This document shows positions 1 through 11,698 of a stretch of DNA of 64,000 nucleotides, piece after piece (positions within the stretch are counted from its first letter, which is position 1; every line of letters starts with the position of its first letter). Below the pieces are notes generated by a model. It was not told the DNA's origin and did no database searches. It saw only the letters and a list, made by a program, of their open reading frames with translations. Made by a program: the position numbers and the translations under genes. Source of the stretch: Ascaphus truei (taxonomy: Eukaryota; Chordata; Amphibia; Anura; Ascaphidae). The stretch is taken from NCBI GenBank assembly GCA_036426205.1, contig CM071568.1, positions 232,830,530 through 232,894,529 on the forward strand, given 5' to 3'.

Positions 1-127
1 GTGTGTGTGTGTGGTGATTGATTGTGTGTGTGGTGATTGATTGATGGAGAAAGTGTGTTATGATTGGGTGTGTGTGTTGTGATTGGGTGTGTGTGTTGTG
101 ATTGGGTTTGTGTGTTGTGATTGAATG
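1..127. repeat. GT-rich minisatellite
   Basis: Degenerate tandem array of units made of a (GT)n run followed by GATTGGGT or GATTGATT. It runs from the window edge to the start of the hAT-like element. Confidence 0.85.
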
Positions 128-1096
128 CAGTGGTGCGCAAACTGGGGGGGCAAGGAGGCGCAACATTATTTAGGGGGGGCAGGCAGCGTGCGGCGAAAAC
201 TGGATGCGCGGTTTGGCAGACGCTGTGTGCGGGTGGCCAAGAAGATGTGCGCGGGCGGGCAGCCGAAGATGTGTGTGGGTGACTGAACAGGATAGTGCAG
301 GTGGCGGCCACGTGAGGGTGTGTGAGCGTACGCGTGGGGGCTTCGGAGGTACGGGGAGGAGCGCGGTGAAGTCAAACGCCCCTCCTTCTGGTGTCTGCCC
401 TGCAATAGCGCTGTGTTCCTGCTCTCCTCCGCTGGCAACCTACTTCGCTGCGATCCTCTGCAAGTTAAAGGGTAGGGTGCCACTATATCAATCATACTAT
501 GAATGTACAGAAATAATGTAAAAAAACTGTGAAAACACAACATTGAAAACGGAAAAAAAATAATACTGTAGGTAGGAGTTGGATGACAATGGGGATAGCA
601 AGCCAAAGAGCAGGGGGGGGGAGAGGGAAGGGAGGTAGCAAAGAGGTGGATGACTTCCCACTCAAAAGTATTGCCTTTGTGCACGTACGCTCTCCCAAGC
701 TTGGCGCTTGGGGAGACAAACAAAATTGACTTTGAAGCGCGCTCAGCCGCAGTCAATACACACACACACACACACACAGCCACACACAAACACACACACA
801 AATAGCCCCGATCCACACACACAAATAGCCCTGCAAAATTATGCAGGACACCCTGTGCTCATGCTTGGAGAGTTGGTGATGTCACCGCTCTCAGCGGCAG
901 CGTGGACGCTGCCTAATTTTTCAAGCGCGAGCTGTTGAAATATGTCAGTATTTAGACATATTTGTATTTACATTGTATACCGTTTAATAAAGGTTTTTTT
1001 TTTTTCCATGTGATTTTGATTACATCAGGCAGGGAGGGCCCGAGAAATTTTATGGATGAAAAGGGGGGCTCGGCATAAAAAGTTTGCTCACCCCTG
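128..1096. mobile_element. hAT-like non-autonomous DNA transposon relic
   Basis: The left end reads CAGTGGTGCGCAAACT. The reverse complement of the right end reads CAGGGGTGAGCAAACT. Such CAGNGGTGNGCAAACT ends are typical of hAT elements. The interior is G-rich near the ends and holds a (CA)n tract at about 757-830. No transposase is visible, and the 218-codon minus frame inside is a low-complexity artefact. The 8 bases on either side (attgaatg and atctacct) do not match, so the target duplication has decayed or an end is rearranged. Confidence 0.65.
757..830. repeat. (CA)n microsatellite
   Basis: Interrupted CA dinucleotide repeat inside the hAT-like element. Confidence 0.9.
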
Positions 1097-1840
1097 ATCT
1101 ACCTTACGTATTAATTGCTGTTTTCATTGTCTGCATTCAAGGATCATGGGTAGATCCTTTTAGGGGTAGAGCACTCGGCTGATCTGTTCCGGTTACCATC
1201 TTATTCTGGGGAACCCTTGTGCCTCCACCGACACGGTAATATAATTACTTCTTCATCTCTCCTGCCCATTCTGTTTGAGTTAGCGCCTGAGTCCCTTTTT
1301 GATATTTCGTTATACACTTACAAATTGAATGTAGACATATTTATGTTTTATTAATATTTTTCTTCTCCTGTAGAGTTATCGATTGAGTTGTCAGTCGGAT
1401 AGGTCTGATATGTTGTTTCTTTGTATTTTTCCTTTTTTCCCCCGAGATTTTATGTAAATCCTGTCCCTTTAATTGTGTATGGCCTTGTAAGGTAGATAGA
1501 AGTTGGCCGGTTCCAGTGAAACGCATTGGTAAAAAGCAGGACAGCCATTCATCGAGGAGGAGACCTTCTGTTATAACATTATGAGAAAAAGGTGTGGCAC
1601 GCAGGGATGACACGCAATAAAGAATATTCCTCTGCAAATTATTTTTACGTAAGGGATTTCTGAGATTTTTTGACTGAATGACCTTATCATCCAATTGACG
1701 CCTTCATTCTGGTGATGTACACATGGTCATATGATGTTGTACCTGTATATTGTTTTCCCTTTACGTTGCATTATAATTATCACTGATTTTATTTACCTGT
1801 GGTTTTATGCGGAGAAGCACAGAGAGGGTTTAAATACTGC
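1097..1840. other. intergenic, no gene recognised
   Basis: AT-rich sequence without a coding signature. The 117-codon minus frame at 1341-1694 shows no family motif. The 3' part probably belongs to the Penelope-type end that follows. Confidence 0.5.
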
Positions 1841-1847
1841 ACTCACT

Positions 1848-1883
1848 TTGAGAAAGGTTCACTATGTTGAACCGAAACATTGG
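1848..1883 (+). ncRNA. hammerhead-like motif, Penelope-type end (degenerate)
   Basis: TTGAGAA is followed by a perfect 6-bp stem (GGTTCA at 1856-1861 pairing with TGAACC at 1868-1873), then GAAA and CATTGG. The layout is that of a hammerhead core (CTGANGA, stem II, GAAA), but the first C and the core G are changed, so this copy is expected to be inactive. An AATAAA follows at 1891-1896. The same layout recurs at about a dozen places in the window. Confidence 0.45.
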
Positions 1884-1899
1884 AAATTTAAATAAAGCT

Positions 1900-2608
1900 G
1901 GTACCGCTTTTCAAGTGTTTTGAGTGTTACTCTTCTTTCTATTTGGGAGAATTGGAGGAAAGACCCTAAGATAAGTTTTGATTTCGTCATCAATAATATC
2001 TTCTGTAAATATACAGTGATCAAGGTTCCTAATTGCTTACTAAAATTTACGAGAGGTCTAAAGGTAATTTTCGGTAAGCGTCTGTATTTTTAAGTTGTCT
2101 TAAATTGTCATTTTGGTAATACAATATGTTAAGGATAATAACGTTTCCCCCTTATCTAAGGGTTAATTTACTATATTTCTCTTATTTTGTCATTCACATT
2201 GTGCTGTTCTTTCATCTAAAGTGCGGTTATCTCTACATCTAATGTGAGTCGGCTGCAATAGCTCTATATCCTTCATAAATACTTCAATTATTTAACTCAT
2301 ACTAATAGATGTTAAAAAAATATATATTATTTAGACTTGAAATTAGGCAAATTGCTGAGATTTAATTTCCTCATGTTTTGCACTCTCTTGATGTAATTCC
2401 TCCAAATCTTTTAGTGAATTAAAGTCTTTCTTTGTAAAGATATTAATCGCCATACTAGATTTCGATTTAATGGCTTAATGTTTTTTTTAAAGACACTTTT
2501 CTTACAAATAGATGTAAGTCTTTTATAATATCATATGTATTCAAACCTGCAGCAGTAAAAAAAAAAAAGTGAATCTCCTACTAAGTGCTCTGTATGAAGC
2601 CTTTAAGG
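1900..2608. other. intergenic, no gene recognised
   Basis: AT-rich sequence with no recognisable gene or element. Confidence 0.5.
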
Positions 2609-2758
2609 CAGGGGTCTCAAACTCAGTCCTCAAGGACCCAAACAGGCCAGGTTTTATGGATATCCCTGCTTGATCACAGGTGGCTCAATCACTGATTCAC
2701 CTGATATCCAAAAAACCTGGCCCGTTTGGGTCCTTGAGGACTGAGTTTGAGATTCTGG
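2609..2758. mobile_element. palindromic hAT-type MITE
   Basis: About 150 bp that is almost wholly an inverted repeat. The left arm begins CAGGGGTCTCAAACTC and the right arm read in reverse begins CCAGAATCTCAAACTC. Both arms continue with AGTCCTCAAGGACCCAAAC. The flanks ctttaagg and atttaagg match at 7 of 8 positions, consistent with the 8-bp target duplication of hAT transposons. Confidence 0.75.
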
Positions 2759-3945
2759 ATTTAAGGGCTGGTCTGAAAGATTGATAACAAAAGGTTGCTG
2801 GGTTGTACCCGGCCTATCTGAAAATATGTCATTCTTTGCATCCTTGTTCTGTATATGTTTGTACATTTTACATGTATGTCTTCCCCTTTCTGTTTTCTTA
2901 TGTCTATAGGTTATTGTTGTGAAATAAGTAGAAATTAGTTCTCTGTCAGAGGAGCTATCAGTTCTACTTCTAGTAGCTAATTAATATTCAAAGTCAACTG
3001 CGTCTCGACACCCTCCATCAGATAATTTAACCTTTTGTGGACTAAAATTCTGAAAAATGTTCATGCAGAGATGGCATAATATAACCACCCTTCGTGGGTC
3101 TGGTACGTGATCTATTACCTGAATTTGGCCATCTATATACTTTGGCCCAGCACCATAGAATTCCTTTATTTACTTAGCGATGTGCTAACTGAAGTTAATG
3201 CATCAATAATTGCTAACGGGGATCTTCAAAGCGTTAAAAATTTGCATTCATGCTTGCCTAATTGCTAAGATTAATGACCTTTAATGACCTTTAGGGTTAG
3301 TGATGTGCAAAAGAGGTGTGGAAAACCTCAACACATATCCACATTAGGCCTTTAAAATTAACTTGAAATAATGCATATATTTTTTAGGTCATAGCTATAC
3401 CTGGCGTTAGGTGCTTCTAGCACCTAATACCGGGTCACAGAAAATGTTGGGGCCTTGCTCAGGGTGCTGAAGTGGCCGACTTTGGCTTCCTATGTTTCCT
3501 TAGCAATATACAATAGAAAACCAAAGTGAATACCCTGGTCTAGGCCAAAAAAATCAGCTAAAAACTATGTATTAACCCTTTTGAAGCCATAGCAGCCAAG
3601 AAGGCATGCATTATGCATGCCATAATGGTCATTAAGGTAGTCAAAGGGTTAATACAAACACACTAGCTGCCTTACTACCCATTCTATGGCATAGTGATAC
3701 AACCACTATGACATACAAGGGGTTACCCTCCTCCCTTTATCCCCCAGGGTGACCTAACATCCTTCTACGGGAACCTAACCCCATAACCTGCAATCTATCT
3801 ACCCCCACAACCCCTCAAACAAACCTAACCTCCCTCTACAGTACTGGACATTAGCCCTATTACCCAAAGTTAGCTAATAGGTCTAATGGCAAATGTAAAT
3901 ATAAGAAACAATAACACCATAAACAATACAATAAACACAAGGAGT
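2759..3945. other. intergenic; small palindrome
   Basis: No coding signature. It contains a 19-base perfect palindrome GGCATGCATTATGCATGCC at 3603-3621 and a short hairpin TTAGGTGC/GCACCTAA near 3410-3430. The segment from about 3700 onward is C-rich. Confidence 0.5.
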
Positions 3946-3949
3946 ATAT

Positions 3950-4504
3950 AATTGGACTACTACTCACAAGAACTTCCTTTGGTACAAGCAGGTCGATATT
4001 AGGCAGGATTCGGAAATCAGCTGTACGGTTTAATGATGCCATGAGGTCACTGAGGGACGTCTTTCCTGTCTCTTGTCTGTAAAATGAAAGCTCAAAAAAG
4101 AATTCTCGTACAGACACAGTTCAGCTGCTCAGTGTCAGCTGTGTGAGTGCTCTGGCTGCCTGGGAGAGAGCGGCTTTGCTATTCGACATCTTGGTGGGTC
4201 CTTGTTGGTTGCGTCTTAGACGTCAGTGCGTGTGATGCACTGTGGAAGATACAACACCAGGAGGTGTCTCTACTGCTGCATTAACCATACGCATTTCGCG
4301 ACGTGGTGTCACTTCCTCAAGGACTGACGCTGAGCAGTTGGGCCGTGTCCTATCGGGAAGCCGGAGCTTTCACGCCACTGACGAGGGACGGGTAACATCC
4401 ATCTGCGAACTTGTGCAAACAATGAGCCGAACAGCTGAGATCTGGAACCCAACTAATATCTACCTGCTATACATAAGGAAGTCCTTGTGAGTAGTAGTTC
4501 AATT
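3950..4504. mobile_element. Penelope-type inverted-repeat pair
   Basis: About 80 bp at 3950-4030 is repeated in reverse at 4426-4504. Shared blocks include ACTACTACTCACAAG and CAGCTGT. A hammerhead-like motif lies between the arms on the minus strand (4285-4322). Penelope-like elements are known to have terminal repeats that can be inverted. Assignment to Penelope is inference from the motif and from the pol relic at 25.2 kb. No coding sequence survives here. Confidence 0.5.
4285..4322 (-). ncRNA. hammerhead-like motif (degenerate)
   Basis: Read on the minus strand: TTGAGGA, a short spacer able to form a weak stem, then GAAA (4297-4294) and TGCGTATGG. Only the leading C of the hammerhead CTGANGA core is changed. 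Confidence 0.4.
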
Positions 4505-5035
4505 TTACACTCCATGAAGACAAAGAGCTCCTGTGGTGTTTGTTCCTGGGGTTTTTTAATATTGATTTTACAATAACCAATTTTCCAGTTCGGTCCTATG
4601 ACTTATTACTACAATCCATAGAGCTACACTTCTAATTGTATACCATTCTCCAGTTACTATTGTAATGGCCAATCACAGCCAGTATCTATCTGAAGATTGT
4701 TACATATCACAGTGTTGCACTATGTCTGCATTTTCTCTCTATATTCACCATCCTCAATGCCTGACCCAATTGGTGCATCATTTGTGCAACAGAAGTCTAT
4801 ACTTCTACTCAATGCTCCATCCTTCTTCTGGTGGTTTTTAATTCTGCTTTATTCCCCCAAAGATAATGTATTTACCGGATAAGTCAAACTCTTGCCATAA
4901 ACTATTCTGATTTTTAGAATAATCAGTGGACTGTACCTGGCTCTTATTATTATATTATTATTATCATCAATTGTATTCACTTATTGCACCTACACCACTT
5001 GCCATATATTATTACATAAACTGGTTTCATATATA
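4505..5035. other. intergenic, no gene recognised
   Basis: AT-rich, with short TTA/TAT runs near 4947-4970. No coding motif. Confidence 0.5.
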
Positions 5036-5529
5036 TGTTTAACACACACATTCCCAGCTAGCTCAAATTCCTACACCCACCACATCATGAATATATATTT
5101 ATGTCAAAAAGAGAGCTACTGAGCATCGCAAATGTATACAACAAAAGACAGTGGTGCCCAATGCTACATCCAATTCACAAATATATATGGTAATAAGTAT
5201 AAAGTTTAAATACTTCAATAATAATATTTATAATAATAATGACTTGGTTATTTAGTTAATGCCTTTGTCCAAAGCGTCATAAGCCTGCATACCAACGTCA
5301 AGGTATAAACAAATTAATGCAGGTCCTACACTACACAGTGAACTCTACCTTTTACCTTTGTATGAGGGGAAAGAACCATAGTAGGTTCTGTTCTTGCAGC
5401 AAAGTGAAAAGACCTCCCAAGTTAAAAAGGTGAGGAGGAATGAGCTCTGGGGGGAGGTACCACCTACCTCCAGACAGCTGTTGCCAGTCAGAAATTGTTT
5501 AACACACACCTTCCCAGCTAGCTCAAACT
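5036..5529. repeat. 31-bp direct repeats around a SINE-like core
   Basis: GTTTAACACACA(C/A)..CCCAGCTAGCTCAAA occurs at about 5036-5068 and 5497-5529 with one or two differences. Between them, about 5240-5285, lies a stretch containing TTATTTAGTTAATGCC and TCCAAAGCG. It resembles the conserved TTTAGCAGACGC...ATCCAAAGCG core found in V-SINE-type vertebrate repeats. No tRNA-like head was seen, so the SINE call is tentative. Confidence 0.35.
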
Positions 5530-6045
5530 ATATATTCATATATTTGTTGCATGATCTATTATCACTGTTGCATTATAATTTATCCAACAGTAGAGATACA
5601 AGTAGCGCTTGCCATTTTTTTGTAGTATGCTAATGAGCTAATGAACGTTTACTTTTAATGTATTTAGCTTCGAGGATATCCATTAAATGGAGGAAAACTA
5701 ACGTTTGTTACCAAATTAAGTAACATCACAATAATAGGACACATTTATCTGACTTCTGATGATCTACCCCCATAGGTGCTGCCTCGCCTAGTATGCAACA
5801 TGATTTCCTGTCCGCACCTTCTTATTCAGTGGCTCATCTCACCCACTGTTTTTCAAAGAGAATTGCCACTTCTTCAAGACTGTACCTCTGAAGAATCAGC
5901 AACAGTCTATAAAATGCATGGGGTGAATAGTATATAACTTAATAAGTAACAGTTGGGCAGCATGTCAACTGCAAGCAATTTGGTCAATTTTGAATCGCAT
6001 CAATCGTGGTACATGTGCACCCTATCAAAGCATTGTGAACTGTGG
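5530..6045. other. intergenic; possible decayed Penelope-type end
   Basis: Around 5850-5895 the minus strand reads TTGAAGAAGTGG followed by a GAAAAACAG, a very decayed version of the recurrent motif. Nothing else is recognisable. Confidence 0.3.
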
Positions 6046-6519
6046 GTTAACAGGAGAATGAAGGATGGTGATGGATCGCACAGCCACGAAGATCCAATTC
6101 CCAATGGGACCGGAAAGTGTAAGACAAAAATGCACACTCCAATTATGCAATAGGTCTGGTTTATTGCAGGTGGGTACAGCAAAAGGACAACACGAATGCA
6201 CCTACGCGTTTCGTGCACAGGGCACCTTATCAAGGTGACAAAATAACACATTGCTGCTTAATTTATACTCACCTGAGTTGTCCTCCGCACTACCGGGTGT
6301 GACGTCATCAGCCCTCGTCTCGGAAGAGTCGCGGTGACGTGGTGTACACAGCCATAGGCTGGGCAAGTCAGGTGATGTGCTAACTTTAACTTACTATCTA
6401 TTTTTTATAAAACAAACTTTATTGACAAAAAACACAAAGTCTTATACTTTCCGGTCCCAAAGGGAATTGGATCTTCGTGGCTGTGCGATCCATCACCATC
6501 CTTCATTATCCTGTTTACC
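6046..6519. mobile_element. Penelope-type inverted-repeat pair
   Basis: 6046-6126 and 6439-6519 are inverted copies of about 80 bp with few differences. Both contain GGATGGTGATGGATCGCACA and the adjacent AGCCACGAAGATCC. A hammerhead-like motif with CACGAAACGCG lies between them on the minus strand (6202-6234). No coding sequence is left. Confidence 0.6.
6202..6234 (-). ncRNA. hammerhead-like motif
   Basis: Minus strand: TTGATAAG, a stem GTGC/GCAC with a 5-base loop, GAAA, then the self-complementary ACGCGT. The core has T for C and A for G, so activity is doubtful. Confidence 0.45.
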
Positions 6520-7206
6520 TGCCTGGATGGGCTGCACGCCCTGCATGTCTGGATGTCCTGTCAAGCACCAAGGTAAAGGGCCGCAGTGCCCTACCATATA
6601 TATATATATATATGCATACCTGTGCTTTTGCATTATAAAATAATTCATTTGGTTGGGTGTATACAGTGTTTAAGCTGTGGAGGTCAGTGGACCCCACTAG
6701 ACACTTAGCCCTTCCTAGTATACGCTTACATTACTCAAGGACTCCCCACTGTCATCCTGATTATTAACATATATTGTGGAGGAATTCTCTCTGATTTTGG
6801 ATGCATCACATCTCTTCTACCTTGAACTGTGGGTTAATCAAATGGTTGATGTCTACAGCTACAGGGCCACTTACCCCCCTGCCTATGTTGCCCACTACTA
6901 TCATCAGCTGATGCAGGAGCAGCCCCAACAGCTTCATCATTATCATCATTTTCACTACCAAGTACATCAATCATCGTGATGACCTTCGTCACCACATCAC
7001 TTAATCGACTACTAGGAATTAAGCCAGCCCTCCTTCTGACAACTGCGCTACTGTTTGTGTTATTCTCAGGGTTTACAATTATTTGCTATGTAAACTTATG
7101 ATGATGGGTCATGTGCCCTATAAGAGTGAGGTACCCAAGTGAGTACCTGCTTTCCCACCTATCACACTGTGGTATCAGTGCTTCACCTGCTTTTACCACC
7201 AACATA
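6520..7206. other. intergenic; short TA repeat
   Basis: (TA)n at about 6596-6613. The rest has no gene signature. Confidence 0.5.
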
Positions 7207-7261
<55 letters not shown>

Positions 7262-7319
7262 CCATCACCATCATCATCACCATCACCATCATCACCATCA
7301 TCATCATCACCACCATCAC

Positions 7320-7357
<38 letters not shown>

Positions 7358-7525
7358 CCACCATCACCACCATCACCACCATCACCACCATCACCACCAT
7401 CACCACCATCACCACCATCACCACCATCACCACCATCACCATCATCACCATCACCATCATCACCATCACCACTCATCCATCACCATCATCACCATCACCA
7501 TCATCACCATCACCATCACCATCAA
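7207..7525. repeat. (CAT)n / (CACCAT)n microsatellite
   Basis: About 320 bp of ATC triplets mixed with CACCAT hexamers. It creates spurious open frames in several registers (poly-Ile, Ser, Met, Asp). Confidence 0.97.
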
Positions 7526-8880
7526 CCTTTTTATTATGTGTAAAACTGTGTGCTACTGCTGAGGAGGAAAACTGCCCTTGCCTATTCCTGCTGTGCTACT
7601 ACTACTCATGATGATGACAAATTATGTGGCATTGGCTTTTGTTGCCGAACACTAATGCTAAATATAATGGTGTGGTGGATTTGTGCGTATTTCTTTATTT
7701 TTTAAATTCATTAGAATTAAGACGTGCGGAAGCTCTGCACCCTTTAGTGAATATGGGCCTTAGTGTTACGGTATGGACGTATAAATAAGAATAGTGAACT
7801 GTCTTAATAATTCAATGTGGTTTAATGCAAAATTATATAATTCTGTTTAAAACTAATAGCAAATATATGGAAACCAAAAATATCTCATATTGTGCATTTT
7901 TTAAAATCTGACTGACCATGGAAAGAATACGCAATGCACTTTATTTTATGATCAGAATGACATAGTACATTATACTGTATGAATGTTACATGGTGAAATT
8001 GATAAATTCTTCTCCTGACGAAGCACGCAGTGAAACGCGTTGAGTAATTGCAAGCGTCACGATTCGGAGGGATTGAAATCATCACATTAGTCACGAGGCA
8101 GAAAGCAAGGAGACACAGGGTCCAAAGGAGCTGACGGCACGTGTGGGTGAGACCCGCCTGCTGTGAAGTGTGTACGCACCTCTGTGACAGTATCTTGCTT
8201 TACTAAATGTCTTCTTAAAATGTTTACCACGTGAGTGCATATATGTTGGGTACTTACCTAATATAAATACATTGTTGCTACGATCTGCACCATCCTGCTG
8301 TTTTCTTTTTTTGCATGGGAATCCTACACAGGATCTCATCTACCACAACATCTGAGTACCTCAGCATTGAGCCAAGACACAATCCAGGTCCAACATGGGG
8401 TTTGATCCCTGATTTTCATCTTCACTCTGTGAGTACGCACTTTGTGAGATTTATTGGATTTCCAAAACGTGTGTACAATATTGCACTATATTTTTATTTG
8501 TATTTTCCGGTTCTTCGCGTTCCGCCACACTCGTGAGACCAGTACTTCAAGAACCCCAGAGGAAGGTTCAACTTGGGTTTAGAGCTGCAAAACTGGTTGT
8601 TGATTTACATATAAATCACTATTCTTACTGTTTTCATGGTTTATTGATTTATTTAATTCACGTTTAGCACAGAGCTTGTTATATTCACAACACAGTGTAT
8701 TTTCACTTGATTATTTAACACTAGTATTTTGGTCTTGGGGATTTTCACTTGCACAATAATGGAGCGCCGGGTGAAATTTCTTTTAATATACTATGTAAAT
8801 ATTTTGAACATGGCAAATTCCATATACACAGATTATATAGAAAACATTGAAATGTTTATACTGTACACCATAACATATTG
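7526..8880. other. intergenic with Penelope-type end
   Basis: No coding signature. It includes the hammerhead-like motif at 8012-8044 and probably the rest of a Penelope-type terminal region up to about 8770. Confidence 0.4.
8012..8044 (+). ncRNA. hammerhead-like motif
   Basis: CTC, the full core CTGACGA (8015-8021), a poorly paired stem II, GAAA (8032-8035), the palindrome ACGCGT (8035-8040), T, then GAG pairing with the leading CTC as stem I. The core letters match the hammerhead consensus, with one extra A after the core. Stem II is weak. Confidence 0.5.
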
Positions 8881-8889
8881 ATAGCACAT

Positions 8890-9560
8890 TGAATAATGTA
8901 ATGTAGCTGCTCTGATTGAATTCTTGATTTCTCTTTAAAGCCATGCAAATCAGCACATGTTTAATGAACACATTTATGTGGAACGTGAAGTGCAGAGCTG
9001 ATACCACCTTGCATGCACAGTTTTGTGTAGAGAGTTAAAGCAGACAGAAGGCACAATGACATGTTAAATTACCCACATGATGTATGGCTTAATGAACCCC
9101 CTTGTGTTGATCACGCTTGGCATTAATCAAGAGCCATGAACAGATTCCCTTATTTTCTCAATGCTTCTCTGATAAACTGCAATTTCATTTAACCTTGGAC
9201 AGCAACTTTAATAGCTTCCACGGGACAACTGTCAATACTTTACTTAGTATACAGTGATTAAACTGTAACGCAAGATGCATGCCATGAATTTTCTTCATTT
9301 GAAATTAGAAATTTTATTTTTAACTATTTGCATAAAATATGCTAAAAGCATTAAGAGACCTAAAGATTTACATTTTTAGCAGAATTTCATTTAGAAGGAT
9401 GTTTCTAGATTTCTCAAAAAGTAAAATGAAGTGTTTAAAATATGCAACTAAAAAAGCGTTTATATTTATAATGCTGATTAATTTGCAATGTAGTCAGAGA
9501 ATCTATGATTATTCAGTTTATTTATGTAAAATTCGTAAAAGGTAATTAATTAATAAAAAA
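8890..9560. other. candidate conserved non-coding block
   Basis: AT-rich single-copy sequence without repeat signatures. It contains homeodomain-type cores such as TTAATTAATTAAT near 9543-9555 and ATGATT/TAAT motifs. The texture resembles vertebrate developmental enhancers. This is an impression from composition only and there is no alignment behind it. Confidence 0.3.
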
Positions 9561-10435
9561 ATAGGTATTGAGAAAAGCACATGGAATCAAAGCATATGTC
9601 AAATAATCCAGTGTTCAACTTTTTTTCATTTGTTTTTAATCAATGGGCAGCAAATCCTTTATTAGAGGAAAACAGATGTCAACCCCCAATGACTGAAATC
9701 TATAAGATTTGCGGGTTCTGCATCATTAAAAAGTGGCATTTTAATAGAATAGTGCAGTCTTATGTTGCTAAGAGTCCAGTAAAATATATACTCATAATGC
9801 TAAATCAGTCAGACTAACGCCAAATCAGTGACATCTGACAGGTCTGTGGGAAGAGAAAGTATTTTATATACTCATATTCAACCTTCAAAATACAAGATGA
9901 TATAGGTAAGAGTTAATGCGGATAGTTTAAAAAGATCTTTTTAAAGGGTTACCTTTTTCTAACATTGACATTTGTGGATTGCCCTATAGGGCAGCAATCC
10001 GCATGGCTCCATTTTTCTTTTTAATTGTTTGGACTGGGAACCTCTAGTTGCAGAACATCATATCCAATACAACCAGAAGCTTCCATGGCAAGTGATACAA
10101 ATCTCTGTTATTTTGGGGTCCGTAGAATGGTTACTCACAAGAAGCATCAATAACAAAAAATAACTGTGCTCCAAATTGTAAGTGATATAAAATAAATAAT
10201 ATATACTGTTGATATAATATCAACTGGTGATAACCAAATGGGGTCAAAAACCCTAGAATGATGTGATCAAATCAATGTGATCGTGAAGTGTCTAAAAATG
10301 TCAAGGTTTTAGATACAAGTGAAGTGAAAAAAATGGATATATACAGTTTGTAACATTTTCAGTGGAAACAACACAGGAGTCTGCAGCTGATCAATAGGAA
10401 TGGCCCAGCATCCAAAAAAGCTAGTAGAAAGATAA
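9561..10435. other. intergenic; short palindrome
   Basis: A 10-bp-stem palindrome (GGATTGCCCTATAGGGC followed by AGCAATCC) sits near 9976-10001. Nothing coding is seen. Confidence 0.5.
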
Positions 10436-11101
10436 AAGAAACAGTGCACAACTCATAGTGTATTAAAAATTATATTAGGCTAATTGCAAGGAAGATTAGT
10501 ATCGCACATACATATAGCTAGATATATCAGGCAGTACATGTTATGGACATGTTACCATATAGCGCAACGCATTTGGCCGTCAGGACACCTGGGCTTCCAC
10601 ATCAATTGGCACCCGTCACGGTTGATTCCTGGATCCACAAGGTCCGGTTTCCTCGGTAAGCGTACGCAGGTCTTGAGTCCTCGGTTCCCAGCCTGGATCC
10701 TCTGTTTCAGTCCAAGGGATTGTAGCGCTATCTAGGGCTAATATGGTAACCGTAGGGGGATCTCCCAGGAAAGAAACAGCCACACGCCGAGAATCGGAGC
10801 ACTGGGTCTCACGTGGCAAACACTGATGTCTTCATGCTCACGCCGTTGAATGGCTAAACAGCAGAAGTTATCTTCAGTGAGAGAGAAAAACCTAGCAATA
10901 TGCTTGTAATGCGATCGGAGCATGTAAGTAGAGAACACAAATAGCTTATCCTACGCATTTCGTAGTTATTACCTACTGCATCAGGGAATGTCCATAACAT
11001 GTACTGCCTGATTTATCTAGCTATATGTACGTTCAATACTTACTTCCTTGCAATTAGCCTAATATAATTTTTAATACACTATGAGTTGTGCACTGTTTCT
11101 T
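10436..11101. mobile_element. Penelope-type inverted-repeat pair
   Basis: About 113 bp at 10436-10550 is repeated in reverse at 10988-11101 with very few differences, the clearest such pair in the window. The arms share CAGTGCACAACTCATAGTG and GGCAGTACATGTTATGGAC. A hammerhead-like motif abuts the inner edge of the right arm on the minus strand, and a second partial motif (CTGACGGCCAAATGCG) abuts the left arm at about 10562-10586. No protein remains. Confidence 0.65.
10950..10984 (-). ncRNA. hammerhead-like motif
   Basis: Minus strand: CTGATG (10984-10979), CA, a 4-bp stem GTAG/CTAC, GAAA (10961-10958), then TGCGTAGG. The CTGATG and GAAA cores are present. The last core A is replaced by C. 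Confidence 0.45.
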
Positions 11102-11698
11102 TTTTCTCATAGGAAGCATGCATGTATGCCTATCGAGAACTACTGTGTGACTTGGGATGTTACTGCTCCTGAGTGGCTCACAAGTCAGAAGCTACTCATT
11201 TGCTATCTTCGAAAATATTCTCTTGAAATAAGGGGAGATGTTTGAGTAACACAGTGTTTCAAACCTATGTTAGACTCTTGGTTCAGACTACTCACAGAAA
11301 AATATGTGACATGGAAGGTTAGGTAAACATGTTCATTCTTTCATCCATGTAGTAAAATAACAGATGAGGGACAAGGAGCAGCTCTGGGTACCTTTTTTAT
11401 TTTTGACCAACATGTACTATCAAAATTGAAGACGAAGAGCCCAGAGAGGTTTGAAAGCTTGTTCAAGTATTTGTTTTCAAACAAATACATTTATCAACTG
11501 TCTACTGGTCCAATAAAAGGTATCACTCTACATATTGCTTCTCCCTCCTTTGTTATTTTACTACAAGAAAAATGGATGGGTCAAAAAGGGAAATTACCAC
11601 ATTAAATTGTGTTATTTTAATAACCACTTCACTAATAATACTGTTTTCAATGAATAATTATGTCTTATGCCACGTTCCTTATATTTATGTAGCCATGC
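11102..11698. other. intergenic, no gene recognised
   Basis: No coding or repeat signature. Confidence 0.5.

Noticed and set aside
166..822. 218-codon minus-strand open frame
   Set aside because: It lies in the hAT-like relic and depends on the CA repeat and G-rich tracts. Low-complexity Cys/Val then Pro/Ser composition, no motif.
7086..7611. Several open frames of 97-166 codons (poly-Met, Ile, Ser, Asp)
   Set aside because: Direct translation of the CAT microsatellite in different registers.
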